Origin: JACDET01 sp038253825
GTDB taxonomy: Bacteria > Patescibacteriota > Microgenomatia > Levybacterales > UBA12049
Assembly: GCA_038253825.1 (NCBI GenBank)
Contig: JBBSGT010000071.1
Coordinates: 1 to 5,395 of the forward strand
Direction: 5' to 3'
DNA length: 5,395 nucleotides
Positions 1 through 5,259 of the stretch are shown one piece after another. Position 1 is the stretch's first letter. Each line of letters begins with the position of its first letter. A program made the position numbers and the translations under genes. The notes beneath the pieces are model-generated. The model was not told the origin of the DNA and did not search any database. It saw only the letters and a program-made list of their open reading frames with translations.

Positions 1-74
1 CTCAATGATAGACCTTGGCCTTTGAGCGCATACAGCCGCTCTCGCTCTTCTAAATTTATATGTTTGTAGCTCAT
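1..74 (-). CDS. IS30-family transposase, N-terminal fragment
   Basis: The visible 24 codons start at ATG 74-72 and run off the left edge. The peptide begins MSYKHINLEERERLYALK and continues with GQGLSL. This is the hallmark start of IS30-family transposases (consensus of the type MSYKHLTLEERERIY.LK..G.SLREIA), the N-terminal helix-turn-helix that recognises the element ends. The catalytic DDE domain is outside the window, so intactness cannot be judged. The start is well supported by a strong Shine-Dalgarno sequence just upstream, which is unlike the other genes in this window. Confidence 0.85.
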   Translation of the reverse strand, partial: MSYKHINLEERERLYALKGQGLSL

Positions 75-92
75 TGCATCACCCCCTCTCCT
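75..92 (-). promoter_or_regulatory. Strong Shine-Dalgarno site of the IS30 transposase
   Basis: On the minus strand, GGGGGTGAT (86-78) matches eight of nine bases of the extended anti-Shine-Dalgarno partner GGAGGTGAT and lies three bases before ATG 74. An additional AGGAG occurs at 92-88. This fixes the transposase start. It contrasts with the chromosomal genes here, which show no such site. Confidence 0.6.
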
Positions 93-159
93 GCTCCATT
101 TTACCTTGGAGTGATGCACTTCGTTTTAGAACTCAAGAACTAATTATGCATACAACTGA

Positions 160-222
160 AGTATATCTATCCAAGATGAAAATGGAGAACTACAAAAAGC
201 CAATGTCCTTTGTGGGTTATAA
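160..222 (+). other. Possible 3' gene remnant between IS30 edge and terminator
   Basis: A short frame from 160 to the TAA at 220-222 reads SISIQDENGELQKANVLCGL. It has no start codon and is preceded in frame by TGA at 157-159. It sits between the estimated IS30 edge and a terminator-like hairpin that starts seven bases after its stop, so it could be the tail of a gene cut by the insertion. A second frame over the same bases (155-253) is also open, so the coding call is weak. I recognise no family. Confidence 0.2.
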
Positions 223-229
223 AAATATT

Positions 230-263
230 CGAGTTAATTCCTGTAATAATTAATTCGATTTTT
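230..263 (+). terminator. Weak rho-independent terminator-like hairpin
   Basis: CGAGTTAATT (230-239) pairs with AATTAATTCG (248-257), ten base pairs including one G-T wobble, around an eight-base loop. It is followed by ATTTTTC, a run of five T. The stem is AT-rich and therefore weak. It would end a transcript arriving from the left, for example one from a gene displaced by the IS30 element. Confidence 0.35.
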
Positions 264-273
264 CTAATTATTA
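244..273. repeat. Perfect 9-bp AT-only inverted repeat
   Basis: TAATAATTA (244-252) and TAATTATTA (265-273) are exact reverse complements separated by 12 bases. The left arm overlaps the right arm of the hairpin at 230-257, so as RNA the two structures exclude each other. It may be a protein-binding site or simply a by-product of high AT content. Confidence 0.35.
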
Positions 274-306
274 TAAGTTTACTAACACCCTTAATTACAA
301 ACTATA

Positions 307-335
307 TTGATTAACTATATGACTTGTGATATCAT
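307..335 (+). promoter_or_regulatory. Promoter of the ligase-like gene
   Basis: TTGATT (307-312), a 17-base spacer and TATCAT (330-335) form a sigma-70-type promoter. The -10 is preceded by TGA (327-329), giving an extended -10. Only nine bases separate the -10 from ATG 345, so transcription would start two or three bases before the start codon. No Shine-Dalgarno sequence is present, and a TGA at 327-329 blocks any earlier in-frame start. A TATACT at 339-344 directly abuts the ATG but would start transcription inside the gene. Confidence 0.5.
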
Positions 336-344
336 CCATATACT

Positions 345-1574
345 ATGATCGAGGAACAAAGAAATGTAATACGTCACAGAGAATTATTCTCTCGTCCAAG
401 GACGGATGACACAGGAACAAATGATGCGAGAGTCCGTTATCATAGAGAAGTAACTCCACGTCCTTTGGAGACTGTAAAATTTCTTCCTGTAAATATTCAT
501 CCGAGTCAGTTTATGCGGCCTCCGACTGAACCATTTTCTTTGTCAATTGAAAAGGAATCTCTTACTCAAGAGGCCGAAGTAAATGCTGCTGCTGCTAAAT
601 ACGGCCATAGTTTACTTCCAGGAATACATCCTCATCCTATACTGGAGGCGGGTACAGAACTTGAATTACTCTTATTTTCTAGTGATTCTATCCCCCATCT
701 CGATATAACAAAGGATAAAAAGGATAACCCCAATTATTCTGCTAACCATTTGAAGAATGTAGTGAAATTAATGGCCGATTTAGAGAAACCTTCTAAAGAA
801 GGTGGTCTTGAAGATTTACTCTATAATGATATAACAAATAATAGAATTTTATCGGAGATTAGAATTAGGCCAGTGGATGTTGGTGAGTATACTCTTGCAA
901 TGGAACGGATCCAAGCATGGTTCCAGGAAAATGCACCTAAATATAGAATCAACCCCACGATTTTTAGCCAGCATTTGCACTTATCGCTGGTTGATCACAA
1001 AAATGGGATTAATTTGTTGCAATCATATAGTGGGTTACGAGCAGTTGGCAAGGGAATTCTCGATATCAATCATAGAGCTCTTCCATTTATACTTCTGCCA
1101 GAAAGAGTAGATTCTGATCGTGTAATTTCACTGATGTCAGGTTATGGAGAAGCCGGAGTAGGTTTAAGAGAAGACCTACGCCCTGTAAGAGTTGAGGCTA
1201 GAACACTAAGTAGTGAATATGCTTGGGACCCAAGAATTAATTTATATCTTCATTTAATAGGATTGCGAAGAGGATTAGAATATTCCAGCGATATTTATAA
1301 GATAGATGCAGATTATCCTTTACGAGAAGACAGTAACGGTAAACCTTATTATGACATCGGTGGTAGCTATAACAAGTCCTACGAAGATTCTCTGGGGCGA
1401 ATACTGAGAGATCCTGTTTTAACAGAGAATATTCCAAAGGAACTACTTCATGGAATACATGCCGCAGCTTCACTTCATCCAGATATCTCAACTGGAAGAA
1501 TGAGTGTTAGAGAAGTGAGGGAAAAAATGCACGAAGCTGTGCATGGTTTTCCGGAAGGTGAAGGAGTCGTCTAA
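345..1574 (+). CDS. Putative GS-superfamily carboxylate-amine ligase, uncharacterised family
   Basis: This 409-residue protein probably forms an amide or peptide bond between a carboxylate and an amine using ATP, judged only from motif order. Residues 1 to about 95 are polar and proline/arginine-rich with no clear domain. The core then shows E101-x3-E105-x-E107 (EAGTELELLL) on a predicted first strand, SEIRIRP at 170-176, HLHLS at 210-214, and RVEAR at 282-286. Glutamine synthetase, YbdK/GCS2-type glutamate-cysteine ligases and amidoligases share this order: E-x-E, a later E, H-x-H-x-S, then R-x-E-x-R, with the acidic and histidine residues binding metal and ATP. The substrate is unknown. There is no signal peptide or membrane segment, so it is probably cytoplasmic. 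The start at 345 is the only one available after an in-frame stop and lies just after a good promoter. No partner gene suggests a pathway; the next gene downstream is a broken channel. The gene call is firm; the family assignment is moderate. Confidence 0.72.
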   Translation: MIEEQRNVIRHRELFSRPRTDDTGTNDARVRYHREVTPRPLETVKFLPVNIHPSQFMRPPTEPFSLSIEKESLTQEAEVNAAAAKYGHSLLPGIHPHPILEAGTELELLLFSSDSIPHLDITKDKKDNPNYSANHLKNVVKLMADLEKPSKEGGLEDLLYNDITNNRILSEIRIRPVDVGEYTLAMERIQAWFQENAPKYRINPTIFSQHLHLSLVDHKNGINLLQSYSGLRAVGKGILDINHRALPFILLPERVDSDRVISLMSGYGEAGVGLREDLRPVRVEARTLSSEYAWDPRINLYLHLIGLRRGLEYSSDIYKIDADYPLREDSNGKPYYDIGGSYNKSYEDSLGRILRDPVLTENIPKELLHGIHAAASLHPDISTGRMSVREVREKMHEAVHGFPEGEGVV

Positions 1575-1624
1575 AAATACAACTAAAACGGTTTCAAGAT
1601 AAATTTTACGCTAAGACACAGCTT

Positions 1625-1712
1625 ATGCCGCAATATTTGAAAAATGTAAGGAGCAATCTTCTTATTTTTATCATTATACGCAACTCGTTACTCTTAAATA
1701 GAGCATTGGAAA
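1625..1712 (+). pseudogene. Degraded first-helix region of the K+ channel gene
   Basis: Upstream of the pore-domain frame the expected first membrane helix is split between frames. From ATG 1625 one frame reads MPQYLKNVRSNLLIFIII, a short basic segment followed by hydrophobic residues, which looks like a channel N-terminus; it then loses hydrophobic, channel-like character. Shifting by one base near 1679 enters the downstream frame as ATRYS, then TAA (1695-1697), then IEHWKVIDALYF. IEHW just before the pore helix is typical of two-helix channels, so the gene once extended upstream of 1713. A frameshift plus an in-frame stop now break it. Sequencing error cannot be excluded. The frame is open leftward to 1562, so the original start is uncertain. 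Confidence 0.5.
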
Positions 1713-1997
1713 GTGATAGATGCGCTCTACTTTAGTGTCGTGTCAGTTACCTCAGTTGGTTATGGAGATTTTCATCCGACCCATACCATAACAAAAGTAT
1801 TTACTATGCTCTATATTTTATCTGGAGTTGGAGTATTGTTATATATTGTGAGTTCTATAACACACTATATCATTACAAGAAGCGAAAGAGAACTTGAAGA
1901 GTTAGAAGGCAACACTTTAGAAAATACCATTAAAAAACTAGAGAGGGTAGCAAAACGACTCGACAGACAACACAGAAAATTGCAACTGAAAAAGTAA
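1713..1997 (+). CDS. K+ channel pore domain with coiled-coil tail (N-terminally truncated)
   Basis: The 94-residue frame opens at GTG 1713 and contains the selectivity-filter motif TSVGYGD (residues 13-19). It follows a pore helix (DALYFSVVS, 3-11) and precedes a second transmembrane helix at about 28-50. Residues 56-94 are highly charged with spaced leucines and probably form a cytoplasmic coiled coil, which could help tetramerisation. This is the Ion_trans_2 / two-helix K+ channel family. A working subunit also needs an outer helix before the pore, which is missing here: the frame is closed by TAA at 1695-1697, and hydrophobic residues resembling that helix sit in another frame upstream. 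The GTG start has no ribosome-binding site or promoter that I can see. It is best read as the intact 3' part of a broken gene; if expressed alone it would be unlikely to form a channel. No regulatory (RCK) domain is present. Confidence 0.65.
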   Translation: MIDALYFSVVSVTSVGYGDFHPTHTITKVFTMLYILSGVGVLLYIVSSITHYIITRSERELEELEGNTLENTIKKLERVAKRLDRQHRKLQLKK

Positions 1998-2030
1998 AAC
2001 TCACAATATTTCGATATAAATTCCGCTTAT

Positions 2031-2054
2031 CGAAAATCATCGATTTCGTTTTTT
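2031..2054 (+). terminator. Weak rho-independent terminator after the channel gene
   Basis: CGAAA (2031-2035) and TTTCG (2044-2048) can pair around an eight-base loop, followed at once by six T (2049-2054). The five-pair stem is weak. The site lies 34 bases after the channel stop and 10 bases before the convergent Rsm22-like stop, the expected place for a rightward terminator. Confidence 0.4.
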
Positions 2055-2063
2055 CTGATACGT

Positions 2064-3074
2064 TTACTCATTCAGATTTCTTGTAATCACATCTCCCCAT
2101 CGCAACCGTTTTGCATAAGAAAATTTTTCTTTATTTCTCTTCATTATTTTTATCTTGGTCACACCCTCTGCTCTCAAAACAGGTACTTCAAGAAAACCTT
2201 TTTGTATATGAACCTGACCAACACACCTTCCCCATTGTTCTTTTTCGGAAGCCATCCTGCTTATCGCAACATAGGAATACTTTGCTTCTTCCCAATCAGA
2301 CGCCTTTGCTGCATCCACCCGCATATGTTGTCTTATGCGACGCTGAAAATCGGGCCTAATAAACCTTTGCGGAAAATGCAGATAGTAATCACTGTCCTGG
2401 ACAAAAGTATTCGCAATGTACGGCGCAAGCAAATTCCCTACTTTGCTGAGCTTTTGAGCAACAGCCGAAACAACCTCACTCCCGCGTGGTGTTCCGGGTT
2501 CAATAACGAGAAGGACACCAGCGCATTTATTAAAAGCCTGCCCGATTATTTTTTCTTGTGCAGTTTGGTTCAATTCATTCAGTACATTTGCAATAATAAT
2601 AAGATCGTATACTTTTTCATTATCAGCAATCCCGTCACGCAAATCATGTTGTTTCCAACTAAATTTCTGTTGTAATTGTGCTGCTACTGCAATTTGTTTA
2701 CCGATTTGGATAAAGTCTTTATTCTGATCAAGACAATCTACTTCCAATAGATCAGGCCAATGAGATATAGCTGCCCATCCACCAGTACCAGGCCCACTTC
2801 CAATATCAAGAATCGATTGAGGCTTCCATGAAGGGATGCTTTCTTGAATAGTTGTCAATGCGCCATAAATTTGTGCGTAAGTAGCCGGGACACGCATGCC
2901 AAGGTATGCTAATGCATCTTCAAAATCATGGACATAACTTTTTTTATCCATCTTAGCTGTGAGATATCGTTCATGTAGTTCTGAAGCTCTATGGAGCCAG
3001 CCGACTGTGGGTTGATTTTGTAGTATCTCAGATATTGCTTTTTCGAGTGGAGATGGTAGATTTGCAAAGGTCAT
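2064..3074 (-). CDS. Rsm22/METTL17-like small-subunit ribosome protein, lacking Fe-S cysteines
   Basis: The 336-residue protein matches the Rsm22 family (mitochondrial Rsm22/METTL17 and bacterial relatives), which has a methyltransferase fold and acts in small ribosomal subunit assembly or translation. Supporting motifs in order are RVPATYAQIYGAL (61-73), the SAM-binding loop LDIGSGPGTGGWAA (89-102), NVLNEL (163-168), the family signature VIEPGTPRG (190-198), HFPQR (233-237), SYVAISR (267-273) and a C-terminal RLRWGD (323-328). Relatives usually carry a cluster of the form APC-x5-C, then WCHF, and a fourth cysteine later, together holding a 4Fe-4S centre. Here the matching positions are Y219, V225, L232 and, less surely, L300. 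The remaining cysteines (114, 184, 284) lie elsewhere. The gene follows the mutase gene by 26 bases on the same strand and has its own possible promoter. Start ATG 3074 precedes the conserved domain and fits that promoter. The family call is firm; methyltransferase activity is not established. Confidence 0.82.
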   Translation of the reverse strand: MTFANLPSPLEKAISEILQNQPTVGWLHRASELHERYLTAKMDKKSYVHDFEDALAYLGMRVPATYAQIYGALTTIQESIPSWKPQSILDIGSGPGTGGWAAISHWPDLLEVDCLDQNKDFIQIGKQIAVAAQLQQKFSWKQHDLRDGIADNEKVYDLIIIANVLNELNQTAQEKIIGQAFNKCAGVLLVIEPGTPRGSEVVSAVAQKLSKVGNLLAPYIANTFVQDSDYYLHFPQRFIRPDFQRRIRQHMRVDAAKASDWEEAKYSYVAISRMASEKEQWGRCVGQVHIQKGFLEVPVLRAEGVTKIKIMKRNKEKFSYAKRLRWGDVITRNLNE

Positions 3075-3080
3075 GCCTAG

Positions 3081-3089
3081 AGTATAGCA
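3081..3089 (-). promoter_or_regulatory. Extended -10 promoter of the Rsm22-like gene
   Basis: On the minus strand TGCTATACT (3089-3081) is an extended -10 (TGn plus TATACT). It lies six bases before ATG 3074, inside the 26-base gap after the mutase stop. No convincing -35 is seen, which extended -10 promoters tolerate, and there is no Shine-Dalgarno sequence. Transcripts would start at or next to the ATG. Confidence 0.42.
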
Positions 3090-3100
3090 AATAACGAAAC

Positions 3101-4483
3101 CTAATCTTTGCGGATTTTTTCTTGAAGGTATAAGTAATCTTCTTGGTTGAGTGAACCGAAATAATATTTTTCAATCGGTTCGTAGCCTGATGGACGCCAC
3201 GCATACCATGTCGTCAATGTCTCTCCTTCATAAAATTCATATCTGATACCATCTACCTCAATTTTTTTCTGCACACGACCGGCAAACTTTTGATTAATAG
3301 TAGCCGTCAATTTTTCCAATGCAGCTGCTTGATCATCAGCACGCGGTATCGTAAATTGTGTCCTCTGTCCATCAGGATGCTCTGTGACAAGCGTCGAAAG
3401 CTTTCCATAAGTACTTATCCAATAAAGGATTTGCACCAGTGAAAACGCACCTGAATCGGTCATAAAAAAGGCTTTATTATAAAAATGTCCCACATTTTCA
3501 ACTGCTAAATCCACTTTATTTTCTCGAATCAAACGTCGCATAATTGATCGACCAACCGGGACAGGCATAGTCTGAATGTTTTCTTTTGTACGTGCTGTAT
3601 TATAAAGCGATGGACCACACTCGACAGCATACCCAAAAGTGTGGATAGGAAGCCTTAGTGACGTACAAATATCCATCATTGCACTCCCGATCAGGGTTCC
3701 ATTTATATAATTGCCTTTTTCATCCACAGCCAATGCACGGTCTGCATCGCTATCAAAAGCAATACCACAATCATAATCTCCTTCTCTGACCTCCTGCATC
3801 AACTGTTGCATATTTTCAACCTGAGAAGGATCTGCAGTATGTGGTGTCTGCGCATTGTATACTTTACGATCATTCAAACGGTGAAAGGTTACTTGGGGCA
3901 ATAAATCTTCTAAAATCTCCAATCCTTTATACCCTGATCCATCGCCAAGATCGACACACACACGCATTGATTTTATATCTTCCAGTGGTATCAAAGCTGA
4001 TATCTTCTTTTTATAGATACTCTCAATAATCGGCTGGAAATTTATGTAATCTGATAGACTACCAGTAGGTTTTTGATAGGGGGTACTTAAAGCTTGATTA
4101 TATTGGGCCACAATTTTATTTACTAACTCCCCTTCAACAGACGCACCCCCTGCTGTATGCATCAGTAAGCCTGTCCAATTCCATGGATTGTGAGAGCCGG
4201 TAAACATAACAGAAAAATCAAATGCAAACGAATTTGCTGCCGCTGTAATAAAATCAATTGGACAGATATCAATATAATTGATTTCTATATTTGTCCCCTG
4301 AAACGCTTGGATGAAATTTCGTGCCAGGTGTTTACTGGAAACGCGAGTATCCCACCCAACGAGTATTCTTTTGAGTGGAAGAGATTTTTGTACGGCTAAT
4401 CCAAGATAAAAGCCATCTTTATCAGTAATATCTTTTTCATAAACCCCACGAAAATCAAATTTTTTGACAAATGGTGGTAGCAT
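3101..4483 (-). CDS. Phosphomannomutase/phosphoglucomutase-family enzyme, divergent
   Basis: The 460-residue protein is a full-length alpha-D-phosphohexomutase, the family that interconverts hexose 1- and 6-phosphates for nucleotide-sugar and envelope polysaccharide synthesis in the cytoplasm. It starts with the usual FDFRGVY (9-15). It keeps the catalytic phosphoserine in TGSHNP (S97) and the metal loop DSDADR (244-249, three aspartates). The sugar-recognition loop, normally GEMSGH, is VENVGH (328-333): the Glu and His remain but Ser is Val (V331). The phosphate loop, normally RxSGTEP, is RPSGYEP (430-436) with Tyr for Thr. The sequence after the catalytic Ser is WNWTGLLMH instead of the usual xxYNGFK. 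Length is normal. The open frame extends upstream to 4645, but ATG 4483 sits at the conserved start and just after a promoter; the upstream part crosses the vapB promoter. It probably leads an operon with the Rsm22-like gene. Substrate specificity is uncertain. Confidence 0.87.
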   Translation of the reverse strand: MLPPFVKKFDFRGVYEKDITDKDGFYLGLAVQKSLPLKRILVGWDTRVSSKHLARNFIQAFQGTNIEINYIDICPIDFITAAANSFAFDFSVMFTGSHNPWNWTGLLMHTAGGASVEGELVNKIVAQYNQALSTPYQKPTGSLSDYINFQPIIESIYKKKISALIPLEDIKSMRVCVDLGDGSGYKGLEILEDLLPQVTFHRLNDRKVYNAQTPHTADPSQVENMQQLMQEVREGDYDCGIAFDSDADRALAVDEKGNYINGTLIGSAMMDICTSLRLPIHTFGYAVECGPSLYNTARTKENIQTMPVPVGRSIMRRLIRENKVDLAVENVGHFYNKAFFMTDSGAFSLVQILYWISTYGKLSTLVTEHPDGQRTQFTIPRADDQAAALEKLTATINQKFAGRVQKKIEVDGIRYEFYEGETLTTWYAWRPSGYEPIEKYYFGSLNQEDYLYLQEKIRKD

Positions 4484-4490
4484 CTTTTTG

Positions 4491-4520
4491 AGTATAAACG
4501 ACGATTCGGCTACAATGCAA
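4491..4520 (-). promoter_or_regulatory. Promoter of the phosphohexomutase gene
   Basis: On the minus strand TTGCAT (4520-4515), an 18-base spacer and TATACT (4496-4491) form a sigma-70-type promoter. The -10 ends seven bases before ATG 4483, and no Shine-Dalgarno sequence lies between, so the transcript should be leaderless. It diverges from the vapBC promoter less than 20 bases to its right, so VapB binding there could affect both. Confidence 0.5.
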
Positions 4521-4538
4521 GCAAAAGAAATTCTGCTG

Positions 4539-4567
4539 TTGACAAGTATGTCAATATATAATATATT
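4539..4567 (+). promoter_or_regulatory. vapBC promoter
   Basis: TTGACA (4539-4544, a perfect -35), a 17-base spacer and TATATT (4562-4567) form a strong sigma-70-type promoter. The -10 ends nine bases before ATG 4577, which leaves essentially no leader and no room for a Shine-Dalgarno sequence. An overlapping perfect TATAAT at 4557-4562 has only a 12-base spacer from the same -35. The -35 is part of the operator palindrome and the -10 lies between its repeats. Confidence 0.65.
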
Positions 4568-4582
4568 TGACATACTATGCAA
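4539..4582. promoter_or_regulatory. Likely VapB(C) operator: repeated TTGACA palindrome
   Basis: TTGACA-AGTA-TGTCAA (4539-4554) is a perfect six-base-arm palindrome with a four-base spacer. A second, partly matching copy, TTGACA-TACT-ATGCAA, lies at 4567-4582 and overlaps the vapB start codon. The two are 28 bases apart start to start. Between them, AGTATGTCAA (4545-4554) and TTGACATACT (4567-4576) form an exact ten-base inverted repeat with centres 22 bases apart, about two helical turns. Covering the -35, flanking the -10 and reaching the start codon is what an autorepressor site should do. Confidence 0.6.
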
Positions 4583-4822
4583 GTAATACGAATTGGCACC
4601 AAGAATCAAATTGTACTTCCAAAAGAAGTACGAACAAAAATACAAGGTTTAAAACCTGGGAAAACAGTATTGGTTTATCCCTTAAACGAAAACACAGTTG
4701 CGCTACAAGTTGAAACAAAGACTTGGACGGAACGAACCAAGGGTTCGATGAAAGATGCATGGAAAGATATTCATACGACGAAATATTTGGATAAATTACG
4801 AAATGAATGGGATGAAAAGTAA
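4577..4822 (+). CDS. vapB: VapB-type antitoxin, SpoVT/AbrB DNA-binding domain
   Basis: This 81-residue protein is the antitoxin of a type II toxin-antitoxin pair. Residues 1 to about 46 are a swapped-hairpin AbrB domain: MQVIRIGTKNQIVLPKEVR matches the usual pattern xxTxKGQIxIPKxxR, followed by GLKPGKTVLVY. This half should bind the palindromic operator just upstream. Residues 47-81 are charged (KTWTERTKGSMKDAW onward) and are expected to fold on, and block, the toxin. ATG 4577 fits the conserved domain start and the promoter. There is no Shine-Dalgarno site, so translation is probably leaderless. Its 3' end overlaps the toxin start by 11 bases, which suggests translational coupling. It is divergent from the phosphohexomutase gene. 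The family assignment is firm; the name vapB reflects pairing with a PIN toxin. Confidence 0.85.
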   Translation: MQVIRIGTKNQIVLPKEVRTKIQGLKPGKTVLVYPLNENTVALQVETKTWTERTKGSMKDAWKDIHTTKYLDKLRNEWDEK

Positions 4823-5249
4823 AATTCTTGCTATTGATACCACTATTTTTATTTATCACTTCGAGGCAAATCGTCAGTATATTTCATTTACAACTGCTAT
4901 TTTCAATTCGTTTATTGAAAACAAATTTAAAGGAATAACGAGTGTCATTAGTGTTATAGAGACTCTTTCATACCCTGCTCCTGATAAACTCATCAAAGAA
5001 AGAGAAGAGGATTTTAAAACGTTACCTCATTTTAATGTCTATGATGTGACACAAGAGATAGCAATTATCACGGCAAAAATCCGCCGTAAATATAAATATC
5101 GTACACCTGATGCCATACAACTAGCAACGGCTCTTTATGGAAAAGCTGATATTTTTATTACTAATGATACAAAACTTCAACAATTTAAAGAATTAAAAGT
5201 AATGTTACTGAAAGAATTTACTAAGTTTGGGTCTGAAGTTGAAATATAA
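4812..5249 (+). CDS. vapC: VapC-type PIN-domain toxin ribonuclease
   Basis: The 145-residue protein is a PIN-domain ribonuclease, the toxin of this type II pair. VapC proteins cleave RNA, often tRNA or rRNA, with Mg2+ held by conserved acidic residues. All four expected residues are visible: D9 in LAIDTTIFIYHF, E50 in SVIETL, D100 in RTPDAIQLATAL and D119 in FITNDTKL. The toxin therefore looks catalytically intact. ATG 4812 is chosen because it directly precedes the first strand (KSKILAID); the frame is open from 4755, but the extra 19 residues only shadow the vapB tail. ATG 4803 is an alternative start. The 11-base overlap with vapB and the lack of a strong ribosome-binding site suggest coupled translation below antitoxin level. 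The stop is 10 bases from the convergent Lon-like stop. The RNA target cannot be told from sequence. Confidence 0.87.
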   Translation: MKSKILAIDTTIFIYHFEANRQYISFTTAIFNSFIENKFKGITSVISVIETLSYPAPDKLIKEREEDFKTLPHFNVYDVTQEIAIITAKIRRKYKYRTPDAIQLATALYGKADIFITNDTKLQQFKELKVMLLKEFTKFGSEVEI

Positions 5250-5259
5250 AAGGGGAAAT

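Larger units (their letters stand above)
1..140 (-). mobile_element. IS30-family insertion sequence, 5' edge (partial)
   Basis: The left edge of the window holds the transposase-start side of an IS30-type element; the rest lies outside. The transposase begins at base 74 and reads leftward. The stretch from about 107 to 140 has the character of an IS30 terminal inverted repeat: read on the minus strand it contains TTGAGTTCTAAAACGAAGTG, like the ends I recall for this family. The outer boundary near base 140 is estimated, because the second inverted repeat and the target duplication cannot be seen. The element lies next to what may be a gene remnant (160-222) and a terminator-like hairpin. Confidence 0.68.

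Noticed and set aside
877..1491. Small open frames inside the ligase-like gene (877-1110 plus, 1237-1491 minus)
   Set aside because: They are contained in a longer frame with coherent motifs and have no own signals.
2111..2675. Two overlapping plus-strand open frames (2111-2359 and 2202-2675)
   Set aside because: They lie wholly opposite the conserved Rsm22-like gene, show no domain or promoter, and have shadow-like composition.
4539..4562. TTGACA plus perfect TATAAT as the vapBC promoter
   Set aside because: The spacer is only 12 bases; TATATT at 4562-4567 gives the proper 17.
4484..4645. Upstream extension of the mutase frame by 54 codons
   Set aside because: It crosses the vapBC operator and both promoters, is not homologous to the family start, and ATG 4483 fits FDFRGVY spacing.
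4755..4811. Earlier ATG for vapC at 4755
   Set aside because: The extra 19 residues are an out-of-frame shadow of vapB; PIN domains start close to the first conserved aspartate, as with ATG 4812.
4575..4859. Minus-strand open frame of 94 codons over vapB
   Set aside because: It is antisense to the clearly conserved AbrB domain and has no recognisable features.
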